From NCBI RefSeq assembly GCF_014621695.1, contig NZ_CP061281.1, positions 496,001-560,000 of the forward strand: a stretch of 64,000 nt of DNA, written 5' to 3'. The notes under the pieces are model-generated. The model did not search any database. It saw nothing but the letters and a program-made list of their open reading frames with translations, and was not told where the DNA came from. Below are positions 26,517 through 36,549 of the stretch, piece after piece (within the stretch, counting starts at the first letter, position 1; each line of letters starts with the position of its first letter). The DNA comes from Streptomyces xanthii. GTDB lineage: Bacteria; Actinomycetota; Actinomycetes; Streptomycetales; Streptomycetaceae. A program made the translations under genes and the position numbers.

Positions 26517-26522
26517 ACGCTA
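26517..26522 (-). promoter_or_regulatory. -10 box of a probably leaderless gene
   Basis: TAGCGT lies 6 nt upstream of ATG 26510 with no Shine-Dalgarno sequence. The -35 is unclear. Confidence 0.4.
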
Positions 26523-26579
26523 GGCGCGGGGGCGGCGCGGGGCACGGGACGCGGCCCGCACGTCACGACTCCGTAAGAC

Positions 26580-27005
26580 TCATCCGGTCACGAGGGAGAC
26601 CTCGGTCGACTTCATCAGGGCGACGACGGGCGTGCCGGTGGTGAGGGCGAGGTCGGTGACGGCGTCGGAGGTCACGGCGGCGGTCAGCTCGACGGACCCG
26701 GCGGCGATCTTGACGGTGGCCATGGCCGGTCCCAGGGTGACGGCGCTGACGGTTCCGGCGAGCCGGTTGCGGATGGAGAGTCCTTCGACGGGGCCGATGG
26801 CGAGGGCGACCTCGGTGGACTTCACGAGCGCGGTGATCCGGGAGCCGGCGGCGATGCCCAGCTCGGCGACGGCCTCGGCGGTGACGGCCGAGGTCAGCTC
26901 CTGCCCGCCGTCGAGCCGGATCCGGACGGTGGCCATGGCGGCGCCGGAGGTGACGGCGGCGACGGTGCCGGGCAGCTGGTTGCGGATGCTCGTGCTCAGG
27001 GTCAT
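26580..27005 (-). CDS. Di-Mop (molbindin-like) molybdate-binding protein
   Basis: 141 aa made of two tandem Mop/TOBE domains (about residues 1-70 and 71-141), each with the pattern SIRNxLxGTV...VTxxxAMATVxI and ending in a LVKSTEV or LMKSTEV strand. Such proteins assemble into hexamers or trimers that bind several molybdate or tungstate ions in the cytosol for storage or buffering. ATG 27005 is preferred over an in-frame start at 27068. It lies near modCBA on the same strand but is separated by a 487-nt repeat-bearing gap, so it is probably a separate transcript. Confidence 0.9.
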   Translation of the reverse strand: MTLSTSIRNQLPGTVAAVTSGAAMATVRIRLDGGQELTSAVTAEAVAELGIAAGSRITALVKSTEVALAIGPVEGLSIRNRLAGTVSAVTLGPAMATVKIAAGSVELTAAVTSDAVTDLALTTGTPVVALMKSTEVSLVTG

Positions 27006-27160
27006 GACGGCGCGCCTCACGGGTGACGGGGTGTCGGACCTGGCCAAGGTAGCCGCGCGGCGGGACATAGCCGGTCAAGCGGGACAGACGTGTGTCGACG
27101 CCGCACCACGTCACCGGACGCTGTGGTCCGCCGGCCCCGGGCACGCCTCTCGCCGGACCC

Positions 27161-27228
27161 GCCCGGCCGGGCAGCCCGAACCGGCGAAGTCCAGCACGCG
27201 TGTGCCGCGTCAGCGCACCGGACGCTGC
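27161..27228. repeat. Direct repeat copy 1 in Mop-modC gap
   Basis: A 68-nt unit starting with the palindrome GCCCGGCCGGGC. It matches copy 2 (27350-27417) at 59 of 68 positions, and the first 23 nt are identical. The copies are offset by 189 bp. Confidence 0.85.
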
Positions 27229-27349
27229 ACCCCCGACCAGGCACGCGTCACGCCGTCACCGCCTGGCCAGTCGACACCCTGACCGGGCCCACCCGCCACG
27301 CACGGGGCCCAGCCGCCCGCCGCCCCGCCGCCTCGGTCACATCGGCGCT

Positions 27350-27417
27350 GCCCGGCCGGGCAGCCCGAACCGTCGAAGCCCGGCGCGCACGTGCCCCGTC
27401 AGCGCACCGGATGCCGC
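27350..27417. repeat. Direct repeat copy 2 in Mop-modC gap
   Basis: Second copy of the 68-nt unit, again beginning with GCCCGGCCGGGC and containing GTCAGCGCACCGGA in common with copy 1. Confidence 0.85.
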
Positions 27418-27492
27418 GCGGCGCACCGGCCGCCGCAGCGCCGCCCCGCCACATCGGCCGAAACGCCCCGGGACCGCAGCCCCCGCCCCCCG

Positions 27493-28596
27493 TCACGCCG
27501 GATACGCATGCGTCTGTGTGGCCTTCACCGTCGCCCAGGCCGTCGCCCCGGGGTGCAGTCCCAGTTCCGCCGCGGCCACCGTCGTGAGGTCGGCGGCCAG
27601 GGACAGGCCGCCGGTGAGGGCGACGCGGATCTGGTCGGCGTGCGTCTCCATGCCGGTGACCTCGCACTCCCACAGGTTGCGGGCGCTGGAGCCGCTGGGG
27701 CGTTCGCGGTGGAGGGTGACCGCGCCGGGCGGGAAGGCGACGAAGACGGGGCCGTGCAGATCCTCGGTCGTGGTGATCTCCTGGCCTTCGTCGAGCCGGA
27801 CCGCGTGTCCGTCCGCCTGTCCCCGGTAGAGGTTGAGGCCGACGAGCTGGGCGATGTAGTCGGTGCGGGGGCGGCGCGCGACGGCCGACGGGGTGCCCTC
27901 CTGGACGACGCGGCCGTGCTCGACGACGACGAGCCGGTCGGCGAGCACCATCGCGTCGAGCGGGTCGTGCGTGACGAGCACGGCGACGGCCTCGAACTCG
28001 GCGAGGTGGCGGCGCAGCTGGGCGCGTACGTCGAGCCGGGTGCGGGCGTCGAGCGCGGCGAGCGGTTCGTCGAGGAGCAGCAGCCGGGGCCGGGTGGCGA
28101 GCGCGCGGGCGAGGGCGACGCGCTGGGCCTGGCCGCCGGAGAGGCGGCGGGGCTTGGCGCCGGCGTGGTCGGCGAGGCCCATCCGGTCGAGCCAGGCGTG
28201 GGCCTGCGCGCGGGCCTCGGCCTTGCTCACGCCCTGGCAGCGCGGCCCGAACGCGACGTTGTCGAGCGCGCTGAGGTGCGGGAAGAGCAGGTAGTCCTGG
28301 AAGACGACGCCGACGGGGCGGGACTCGGGCGGGGTGGCGTCGAGCGGGACGCCGTCGAGCCGGAGGTGGCCGGCGTCGAGCGGGGCGAGGCCGGCGAGGG
28401 CGCGCAGGGCGGTGCTCTTGCCGGCGCCGTTCGGGCCGAGGAGGGCGACGACGTCGCCGGGCGCGGCGCTGAGGGCGACGTCGAGGTGGAAGTCGCCGCG
28501 GTCGACGACGAGCCGGGCGTCGAGCCCCTCGCTCCCGGTCTCTTCCTTGAGCGCGAGGGTCTCGGCGGCGCCGGGGGATTTCTCGGTGCGGGTCAT
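27493..28596 (-). CDS. modC: Molybdate ABC transporter ATP-binding protein
   Basis: 367 aa. Walker A GPNGAGKST lies near residue 55, the signature LSGGQAQR near 153, Walker B LLLLDEPLAALD near 174 and the H-loop VTHD near 208. A C-terminal TOBE-like domain (residues 290-367) fits ModC. It couples ATP hydrolysis to import through ModB. The start ATG 28596 overlaps the modB stop by 4 bp (ATGA). Confidence 0.93.
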   Translation of the reverse strand: MTRTEKSPGAAETLALKEETGSEGLDARLVVDRGDFHLDVALSAAPGDVVALLGPNGAGKSTALRALAGLAPLDAGHLRLDGVPLDATPPESRPVGVVFQDYLLFPHLSALDNVAFGPRCQGVSKAEARAQAHAWLDRMGLADHAGAKPRRLSGGQAQRVALARALATRPRLLLLDEPLAALDARTRLDVRAQLRRHLAEFEAVAVLVTHDPLDAMVLADRLVVVEHGRVVQEGTPSAVARRPRTDYIAQLVGLNLYRGQADGHAVRLDEGQEITTTEDLHGPVFVAFPPGAVTLHRERPSGSSARNLWECEVTGMETHADQIRVALTGGLSLAADLTTVAAAELGLHPGATAWATVKATQTHAYPA

Positions 28597-29444
28597 GAGG
28601 CGGTCATCCAGCGGTCGCGCAGGCCCGCGAGGACCGCGATGGACACGGCGAGCAGGACCAGGCTGAGGGCGATCGCCGCGGCCGGGTCGCTCTGCAGGGC
28701 GAGGTAGACGGCGAGCGGCATGGTCTGGGTGCGGCCGGGGAAGTTGCCGGCGAAGGTGATCGTGGCGCCGAACTCGCCGAGCGCGCGGGCCCAGGCGAGG
28801 ACGGATCCGGCGGCGATGCCGGGGGCGATGAGCGGCAGCGTGACGCGCCGGAACGCGGTGAACCGGGAGGCGCCGAGCGTCGTGGCGGCTTCTTCGTAGC
28901 GGGGGTCGGCGGCGCGCAGGGTGCCCTCGACGCTGATGACGAGGAAGGGCATCGCGACGAAGGCCTCGGCGACGATCACGCCGGTGGTGGTGAAGGGCAG
29001 GGTGACGCCGAACCAGGAGTCGAGGTACTGCCCGACGAGTCCGTTGCGCCCGAGCGCGGACAGCAGGGCGACACCGCCGACGACGGGCGGCAGCACGAGC
29101 GGCAGCGTGACGAGGGCCCGGACGAGGCCGCGTCCGGGGAACTCGGTGCGGGCGAGCAGCCAGGCCAGCGGCACGCCGAGCACGAGGCTGACGAGCGTCG
29201 CGGCGGTCGCGCAGACGAGGGACAGTTGGAGGGCCTGCCAGACCTCGGGGCTGGTGAGCTGGTCCGGCAGATCGCGCCAGGGTGCCCGGACGAGGAGGGC
29301 GACGAGCGGCACGATCAGGAAGGCGAGGCCGACGAGCGCGGGCAGCAGGAGGGGCAGGGGCGCGGTGCGGGTACGACGGCGGCGCCGCGGGCCGCCCCGG
29401 GTGAGGGTGTCGGCCGCGGCGCCGGGCGTGCGGGGCTCGGTCAC
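28593..29444 (-). CDS. modB: Molybdate ABC transporter permease
   Basis: 283 aa with about six hydrophobic helices. The EAA loop EAATTLGASRFTAFRRVTLPL lies near residue 185 (here EEAATTLGAS), the contact site for ModC. GALGEFGATITF and PGRTQTMPLAVYL are typical of ModB. GTG 29444 overlaps the modA stop (GTGA). The N-terminal 25 residues are basic and cytosolic. Confidence 0.93.
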   Translation of the reverse strand: MTEPRTPGAAADTLTRGGPRRRRRTRTAPLPLLLPALVGLAFLIVPLVALLVRAPWRDLPDQLTSPEVWQALQLSLVCATAATLVSLVLGVPLAWLLARTEFPGRGLVRALVTLPLVLPPVVGGVALLSALGRNGLVGQYLDSWFGVTLPFTTTGVIVAEAFVAMPFLVISVEGTLRAADPRYEEAATTLGASRFTAFRRVTLPLIAPGIAAGSVLAWARALGEFGATITFAGNFPGRTQTMPLAVYLALQSDPAAAIALSLVLLAVSIAVLAGLRDRWMTAS

Positions 29445-30268
29445 GGTGCGAGGAATCCGGCGGAGGTCAGCACCTTCTGCCCCCGGGAAGACCGCACGAG
29501 GTCGATGAAGGCCTGGGCGGCCTTGGCGTTGGGCGCCTTCTCGAGGAGGGCGATCGGGTAGTCGTTGACGGCGTCGGCCGACTCGGGGAACTCCACGCCT
29601 TCCACCTTGTCACCCGCGGCCTTGACGTCGGTCTTGTAGACGACGGCCGCGTCGGCCTCCTTGAGCTCGACCTTGGTGAGGGCGCTCTTGACGTCCTGCT
29701 CGTAGGAGACGGGGGTGAGCTTCAGCTTGCTCGCGTCGAGGGCCTTCTGCGCGGCGGCGCCGCAGGGCACGGCCTTGTCGCACAGGACGACCTTCAGGCC
29801 GTCGCCGGTGAGGTCCTTGAGGGAGGACACCTTGTGGGGGTTGCCCGGCAGGGTGGCGATCTCCAGCTGGTTGCGCACGAAAGTCTCGGGGGCGGCCGCG
29901 GTCCCCTCGGCATCCGTGACGATCTTCATCGTCTTGGGGCTGGCGGCGGCGAACACGTCGGCCGGCGCTCCGCTGTTGATGCCCGCGGCGAGGCTGTCGC
30001 TGCCGCCGAAGTTGAAGGTGACGTGGGTGCCGGGGTGCTCCTTCTCGAACTGCTTGCCGAGCGTCGTGAAGCTCTCCTTGAGGGAGGCGGCGGCGAACAC
30101 GTTCACGGTGCCGGACACCTTGCCCCCGGACGACGCGGAGGCGTTGCCCTCGTCCGACGCTCCGGACGGTTCGGCGGAGCCGCACGCGCTGAGCGTCAGC
30201 AGTGCGGCGGCGCCGAGGCCGGCGAGGGTCAGCGTGCGACGGGTCCGGCGCGCGGAACGAGCTATCAC
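29441..30268 (-). CDS. modA: Molybdate-binding lipoprotein
   Basis: 275 aa. The signal peptide ends in the lipobox LSAC (Cys29), so it is anchored outside the membrane. NVFAAASLKESF, GSDSLAAGI and APADVFAAAS are ModA oxyanion-binding signatures, and AAVVYKTDV lies near the C-terminal lobe. GTG 30268 has GGGAG about 8 nt upstream. It is the first gene of modABC, with its own promoter (TATGAT at 30301-30306) and an upstream inverted repeat. A Ser/Gly-rich linker separates the lipid anchor from the binding domain. Confidence 0.94.
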   Translation of the reverse strand: MIARSARRTRRTLTLAGLGAAALLTLSACGSAEPSGASDEGNASASSGGKVSGTVNVFAAASLKESFTTLGKQFEKEHPGTHVTFNFGGSDSLAAGINSGAPADVFAAASPKTMKIVTDAEGTAAAPETFVRNQLEIATLPGNPHKVSSLKDLTGDGLKVVLCDKAVPCGAAAQKALDASKLKLTPVSYEQDVKSALTKVELKEADAAVVYKTDVKAAGDKVEGVEFPESADAVNDYPIALLEKAPNAKAAQAFIDLVRSSRGQKVLTSAGFLAP

Positions 30269-30300
30269 AGGTCCACTCCCTTGGTTCCTGGCTTGCGGGG

Positions 30301-30306
30301 ATCATA
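30301..30306 (-). promoter_or_regulatory. -10 box of the modABC promoter
   Basis: TATGAT on the minus strand (5 of 6 to consensus), 32 nt before the modA GTG. The -35 is weak, which fits an activated or specially regulated promoter. Confidence 0.5.
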
Positions 30307-30343
30307 CTGCCGCAGGTGCAAGGGGGAAGTCTGCTGTGGCATC

Positions 30344-30377
30344 GCATGAGCTGGCCTGCAGATCGGACCAGCCATGC
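30344..30377. promoter_or_regulatory. Imperfect inverted repeat upstream of modA
   Basis: The left arm GCATGAGCTGG (30344-30354) and right arm CCAGCCATGC (30368-30377) pair except for one extra base. The dyad lies about 40-75 nt upstream of the -10 box. It is a candidate operator for the HTH-Mop regulator encoded next door. Confidence 0.4.
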
Positions 30378-30414
30378 ATGTGCGTTTATACGGAGCGGGC
30401 GCCACCCGAGGGGA

Positions 30415-30813
30415 TCAGGTCCGGTCGATATGGACATTCGTCGACTTGACCCGGGCCGTGGCCTCCATGCCGACCTCCAGCCCGAGCTCCTCGACGGCCT
30501 CGCGGGTGAGCAGGGAGACGAGCCGGTGCGGTCCGGCCTGGATCTCGACCTGGGCGGCGATGTCGCCGAGCTTGACCGCGGTGACGATGCCGGGGAACGC
30601 GTTGCGGACCGAGGTGGAGGAGATCTCGTCCTCGCCGGAGCCGCCGCTCCTGGCGAGTTCCACGGAGAACGCGGCGAGATCCCTGCCGTCGACGAGCCGC
30701 CGTCCGGCCTCGTCGCGATGGGTGGCGACGCGGCCGGCGTCGGCCCAGCGGCGTGCGGTGTCGGGGCTGACGCCGAGCAGCCGAGCTGCCTGGCCGATGG
30801 TGTAGGACTGCAT
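30415..30813 (-). CDS. HTH-Mop regulator of molybdate genes
   Basis: 132 aa. The N-terminal MerR/excisionase-like helix-turn-helix (YTIGQAARLLGVSPDTARRW, residues 4-23) is followed by a single Mop/TOBE domain (SVRNAFPGIVTAVKLGDIAAQVEI to VKSTNVHI). This combination is a one-Mop counterpart of ModE and should sense molybdate and bind DNA. It lies upstream of modABC on the same strand with 146 nt between. TATGTT 7 nt before ATG 30813 suggests a leaderless or very short leader. Confidence 0.9.
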   Translation of the reverse strand: MQSYTIGQAARLLGVSPDTARRWADAGRVATHRDEAGRRLVDGRDLAAFSVELARSGGSGEDEISSTSVRNAFPGIVTAVKLGDIAAQVEIQAGPHRLVSLLTREAVEELGLEVGMEATARVKSTNVHIDRT

Positions 30814-30820
30814 GGCCCTC

Positions 30821-30826
30821 AACATA
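30821..30826 (-). promoter_or_regulatory. -10 box close to start of HTH-Mop gene
   Basis: TATGTT lies 7 nt before ATG 30813. GAGGG also lies in between, so leaderless translation is not certain. Confidence 0.35.
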
Positions 30827-30944
30827 GCGACCGCGCCCGGACGCGCGGCGCGGTGTGGATCATCGCGACCCTGCCGCATCCACCCGTACCACTTAGGCTA
30901 CGAATATCCGGTTTCATCCAGTTCTCCCGGTCCGAGGAGTCGGC

Positions 30945-31403
30945 ATGTCGAGCCAGCCCGAACCGATCAGCGCCACCGGCCGCGAGGCCCTCGAGCGTCA
31001 GCGCGCCGATCTCGCCGCCGAGCGCGCGACGGTGGCCGCCACCCTGAGCGATCCCGACCAGGTGGGCGACATGGCCGACTCGGCCGACGAGATCCAGCGC
31101 GCCGAGGAGCTGCGGCGCCTCGACGCCCGGATCGAGGAGGTCGAGCTGCGGCTGCGCGAAGGCGCGGCGGAGGGAGCGCCCGACACCGCGGAGGTCGGCG
31201 TGGGCAGCACGGTCACCGTGCGCTTCGACGACGGCACCGAGCAGACCGTGGAGATCAGCGAACTGCCCGACGCGTCGACGCCTTCGCTGGTCACGTCCGA
31301 CAGTCCGCTGGGGCTCGCCCTGATGGGCCGGCGCCCCGGGGACACGGTCGATTACCGCACGCCCGCTGGGCCGACGTCGGCCCGCATCGTCTCGCTCGGC
31401 TGA
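30945..31403 (+). CDS. GreA/GreB-family transcription factor
   Basis: 152 aa. An N-terminal coiled coil (residues 10-75) is followed by an FKBP-like C-terminal domain with SPLGLALMGRRPGDTVDY, the GreA/Rnk signature. At the coiled-coil tip GDMADSADE keeps two acidic residues (Asp42, Asp45) where GreA has Asp and Glu, so RNA-polymerase secondary-channel activity is plausible. GAGGAG precedes ATG 30945. It is divergent from the HTH-Mop regulator and is probably an additional GreA-like paralogue rather than housekeeping GreA. Confidence 0.88.
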   Translation: MSSQPEPISATGREALERQRADLAAERATVAATLSDPDQVGDMADSADEIQRAEELRRLDARIEEVELRLREGAAEGAPDTAEVGVGSTVTVRFDDGTEQTVEISELPDASTPSLVTSDSPLGLALMGRRPGDTVDYRTPAGPTSARIVSLG

Positions 31404-31432
31404 CGACGCCGGGCCCGTGGCGGGGGACGCGA

Positions 31433-31462
31433 TTGGCGCTTCGTGCGCTGCTCGGGTAGACC
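31433..31462 (+). promoter_or_regulatory. Promoter of a leaderless LysR gene
   Basis: TTGGCG (31433-31438), an 18-nt spacer, then TAGACC (31457-31462), which ends 6 nt before GTG 31469. No Shine-Dalgarno sequence is present. Confidence 0.5.
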
Positions 31463-31468
31463 CGTCAC

Positions 31469-32389
31469 GTGCTGTTCCGTCAACTCGAGTACCTGGTCGC
31501 GCTCGCCCGTGAGCGCCATTTCGCCCGCGCCGCACAGAGCTGCCACGTCTCCCAGCCGGCGCTGTCCGAGGCGATCCGCAAGCTGGAGGACGAGCTGGAC
31601 GTGCCGCTGGTGCGGCGCGGCCGCAAGTACGAGGGGCTCACCCCGGAGGGCGAGCGCATCGTCGTGTGGGCGCAGCGCATCATCGCGGACCGGGACGCGC
31701 TCCGGGACGAGGTCGGCGCGCTGCGCAGCGGCCTGAACGGGCGGCTGCGGATCGGCTCGATCCCGACGGCCTCCGGCGCGGTGTCCCTGCTGACGGGCCC
31801 GTTCTGCACCGCGCACCCGCTCGTCACCGTGGACGTCCTGACGGACCTTCAGTCGGTGGACGTCTTCCGGCTGCTGCAGAACTTCGAGATCGACGCCGGC
31901 ATCACGTATCTGCACAAGGAACTGCCCGAGGGCGTCCAGACTCTCCCCCTGTACGAGGAGCGGTACGTGCTCCTGACGACGGTGGCCGAAGGCCTGACGC
32001 ACCGGCGCTCGGCCACCTGGGCCGATGCGAGCCGGTTGCCGCTGTGTCTGCTGACCGGGTCGATGCAGGGCCGCCGGGTCCTCGACGAGGTGTTCGCGTC
32101 GGTGGGTCTCACGCCGTCGCCCCGGATCGAGACGGACTCGGTGGGCGCGCTGTTCGCGCACGTCAGGACGGGCCAGTGGGCGAGTGTCGTGCCGCAGGCC
32201 TGGCTCCACGTGTTCGGCGTGCCGCACGGGATGCAGGCGCTGCCGCTGGTCGACCCGAGCGCGGCGGTCCCGGTCGGTCTGGTCTGGTCCGCGAGGGAGC
32301 CCGGCTCGGTGATGGCGCGCGCCCTGGTCGAGGTGGCGCGGCACGAGGACCTGGCGACGACGCTCGACCGGCTGCCGGACGCCCGCTGA
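31469..32389 (+). CDS. LysR-family transcriptional regulator
   Basis: 306 aa. The N-terminal winged HTH (residues 1-62: FRQLEYLVALARERHFARAA, SQPALSEAIRKLEDELDVPL) is followed by a periplasmic-binding-like effector domain. GTG 31469 is the likely start. It is convergent with fdhD/YdeP, with 25 nt between stops, and probably regulates that pair; similar LysR genes lie beside formate-dehydrogenase-like genes in other actinomycetes. Confidence 0.9.
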   Translation: MLFRQLEYLVALARERHFARAAQSCHVSQPALSEAIRKLEDELDVPLVRRGRKYEGLTPEGERIVVWAQRIIADRDALRDEVGALRSGLNGRLRIGSIPTASGAVSLLTGPFCTAHPLVTVDVLTDLQSVDVFRLLQNFEIDAGITYLHKELPEGVQTLPLYEERYVLLTTVAEGLTHRRSATWADASRLPLCLLTGSMQGRRVLDEVFASVGLTPSPRIETDSVGALFAHVRTGQWASVVPQAWLHVFGVPHGMQALPLVDPSAAVPVGLVWSAREPGSVMARALVEVARHEDLATTLDRLPDAR

Positions 32390-32414
32390 GCGGACGCCCG
32401 GCCCGCGGGCTCGG

Positions 32415-33251
32415 TCAGCCGGCCGGGACGGCGGCCAGCCGCTCGGCGCCCGTGTAGACGTTCATCGACGTGCCGCGCAGGAAGCCGACCAGGGTCAGCC
32501 CGGTCTCGTCGGCCAGGTCGACGGCGAGCGAGGACGGCGCGGACACGGCCGCGAGCACCGGGATGCCCGCCATGACCGCCTTCTGCACGAGCTCGAAGGA
32601 GGCGCGGCCGCTCACCATGAGGACCGTGCCGCGCAGCGGCAGCAGGCCCTCGCGCAGGGCGTGCCCGACGACCTTGTCGACCGCGTTGTGCCGGCCGACG
32701 TCCTCGCGCAGGCAGAGCATCTCGCCGTCGGCGGAGAACAGTCCGGCGGCGTGCAGTCCCCCGGTGCTGTCGAACACCTTCTGCGCCGCGCGCAGCCGGT
32801 CCGGGAACTCGGTGAGCCGCTCGATGCCGAGCCGCACCAGGTCGTCCTCGACCGTCCAGGCGGCCGTGGTCCGCACGGCGTCGAGGCTCGCCTTGCCGCA
32901 CAGGCCGCACGAGGAGGTGGTGTAGAAGTTCCGCTCCAGGGAGGCGTCGGGCGGGGTGACGCCGGCGCCCAGGACGACGTCCACCACGTTGTACGTGTTC
33001 CCGCCGTCGGACGTGGCGCCCGCGCAGTAGCGGATCCCGGCGACGTCGGCGGCCCGGTGGACGACGCCCTCGCTGACCAGGAACCCGGCCGCGAGGTCGA
33101 AGTCGTCGCCCGGGGTGCGCATCGTGACGGTCAGCGGGCGCCCGTCGACCCGTATCTCCATCGGCTCCTCGGCCGCGAGGGTGTCCGGCCGGTGGGAGAC
33201 CACCCCGTCGCGGACCCGCATCACGCGCCTGCGCGCGGTCACTCGCCCCAT
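32415..33251 (-). CDS. fdhD: FdhD sulfurtransferase for Moco enzymes
   Basis: 278 aa. FdhD carries sulfur from a cysteine desulfurase to the molybdenum cofactor of formate-dehydrogenase-like enzymes. The CxxC motif is at Cys115/Cys118 ([10 protein letters not shown]), and [27 protein letters not shown] and [13 protein letters not shown] are family signatures. ATG 33251 with AGGAGG 6-7 nt upstream is chosen over an in-frame ATG at 33296. It begins 16 nt after the YdeP-type gene, so the enzyme and its maturation factor are co-transcribed. Confidence 0.94.
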   Translation of the reverse strand: MGRVTARRRVMRVRDGVVSHRPDTLAAEEPMEIRVDGRPLTVTMRTPGDDFDLAAGFLVSEGVVHRAADVAGIRYCAGATSDGGNTYNVVDVVLGAGVTPPDASLERNFYTTSSCGLCGKASLDAVRTTAAWTVEDDLVRLGIERLTEFPDRLRAAQKVFDSTGGLHAAGLFSADGEMLCLREDVGRHNAVDKVVGHALREGLLPLRGTVLMVSGRASFELVQKAVMAGIPVLAAVSAPSSLAVDLADETGLTLVGFLRGTSMNVYTGAERLAAVPAG

Positions 33252-33267
33252 GTCGATCCTCCTCCGT

Positions 33268-35583
<2,316 letters not shown>

Positions 35584-35801
35584 GTTCCGTTCTGCCTCTT
35601 TCCTCGTCCTCATTCGGTTTCCCCGGCATCGCCGGGCGCCCAGCGAATTCACTTTCCGGTACACCGGGGAATTCGTCAAAGAGGCGGTGCCGATCACGTG
35701 ATAGGCGGCGCCGATCACGCCTTCATAAGCGCGGGCTATCAGCCGATCGAAAATACCAGTTTGACCGCACGAGAAGAGCCGTCGGAAAATTGACCGGGCG
35801 G
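35584..35801. promoter_or_regulatory. AT-richer control region upstream of YdeP-type gene
   Basis: 218 nt, clearly less GC-rich than its surroundings. It holds an inverted repeat (CGAATTC..CCGG / CCGG..GAATTCG, 35644-35675), the palindrome ATCACGTGAT (35693-35702), and two direct copies of GCCGATCACG (35689-35698 and 35710-35719) spaced 21 bp apart. TGACC-GGGC-GGTCA lies at about 35790-35803 near the DUF1345 stop. The region probably controls the YdeP-fdhD operon. Confidence 0.55.
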
Positions 35802-36434
35802 TCAGCCCGTGACGATTCCGGTGACGAGGTTGATGGCCGTGGCGAGAATGCTGGTGCCGAAGACGTACGACAGGAGGCAATGCCGCAGAACGATCGCGCG
35901 CACCGTCGGACTGGACACGTTCGTGTCGGACACCTGATACGTCATGCCGAGGTTGTAACTGAAATAGAAGAAATCCCGGTAGGCGGGTTTTTCTTTTCCG
36001 TTGAAATCGATTCCGCCGCCCGCCGTGTGATAGACGAACGCATATCGGGTCGCGTACATCAGATGCAGGGCGGCCCAGGCCATGAACACTCCGCCGAGCG
36101 CGGTCGCCGCGGCGGCCTGCGCATGCTCCGACCTGCCGCGCAGGAGCAGCAGCACGATGGCGACGAGCCCGCACAGGGAAACGCCCACCACGGCGAGCTC
36201 CTCGGTGACGGGGCGGAAATCCTCCCGGCGGACGTTGCGGTGGGTGGCCTCGGCGTCGAGCGGCCACAGCACCAGCCAGCCGGACAGCACGAACAGCCCC
36301 TCCGTGGCCGCGATGCCGGCGAGCACACCGAGTCCGGCGTCCACGGTCAGGGCGACGGCCACTCCGATCAGCGCGCCGAGCACGACGGCGCCGACGAGCC
36401 GGGGAACGGCCGAGAGCGGCCTTCGGGTGTTCAT
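35802..36434 (-). CDS. DUF1345 membrane protein
   Basis: 210 aa with about five hydrophobic helices. The C-terminal part ([20 protein letters not shown] followed by [20 protein letters not shown]) is the DUF1345 hallmark. Function unknown. The part encoded at 35900-36030 uses more A/T-ending codons than the neighbours. TAGCGT lies 8 nt before ATG 36434, so the leader is very short or absent. It is divergent from the FUSC gene. Confidence 0.87.
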   Translation of the reverse strand: MNTRRPLSAVPRLVGAVVLGALIGVAVALTVDAGLGVLAGIAATEGLFVLSGWLVLWPLDAEATHRNVRREDFRPVTEELAVVGVSLCGLVAIVLLLLRGRSEHAQAAAATALGGVFMAWAALHLMYATRYAFVYHTAGGGIDFNGKEKPAYRDFFYFSYNLGMTYQVSDTNVSSPTVRAIVLRHCLLSYVFGTSILATAINLVTGIVTG

Positions 36435-36442
36435 GAGCGACC

Positions 36443-36448
36443 ACGCTA
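36443..36448 (-). promoter_or_regulatory. -10 box close to start of DUF1345 gene
   Basis: TAGCGT lies 8 nt before ATG 36434. No -35 or Shine-Dalgarno sequence is clear. Confidence 0.35.
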
Positions 36449-36549
36449 GCCGCGCCCGCGCGGGGCGGCCCGCCGAATTCCGTTCTCGCGGGGAGCCCCG
36501 GCTCCGGGCAGACTTGAAACGCAGACCTGACAAGGGGAACACACCGCAC

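Larger units (their letters stand above)
27006..27492. other. 487-nt gap with direct repeats between Mop and modC
   Basis: No credible gene. Open frames here are Pro/Arg/Ala rich and owe their length to GC content. The gap holds two 68-nt imperfect direct repeats (listed separately). A more diverged third copy may lie at about 27070-27123, sharing GACGTGTGTCG-like and GTCACCGGACGCTG segments. Confidence 0.6.

Noticed and set aside
27090..27587. A 165-codon plus-strand frame with internal repeats
   Set aside because: It repeats only because the DNA direct repeats are 189 bp (a multiple of 3) apart. Composition is shadow-like, no ribosome site was found, and it runs into the antisense of modC.
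32390..32414. GCCCG-GCCCG-CGGGC as a terminator between the LysR and fdhD genes
   Set aside because: The stem is only 5 bp in very GC-rich DNA, too weak to list as a feature.
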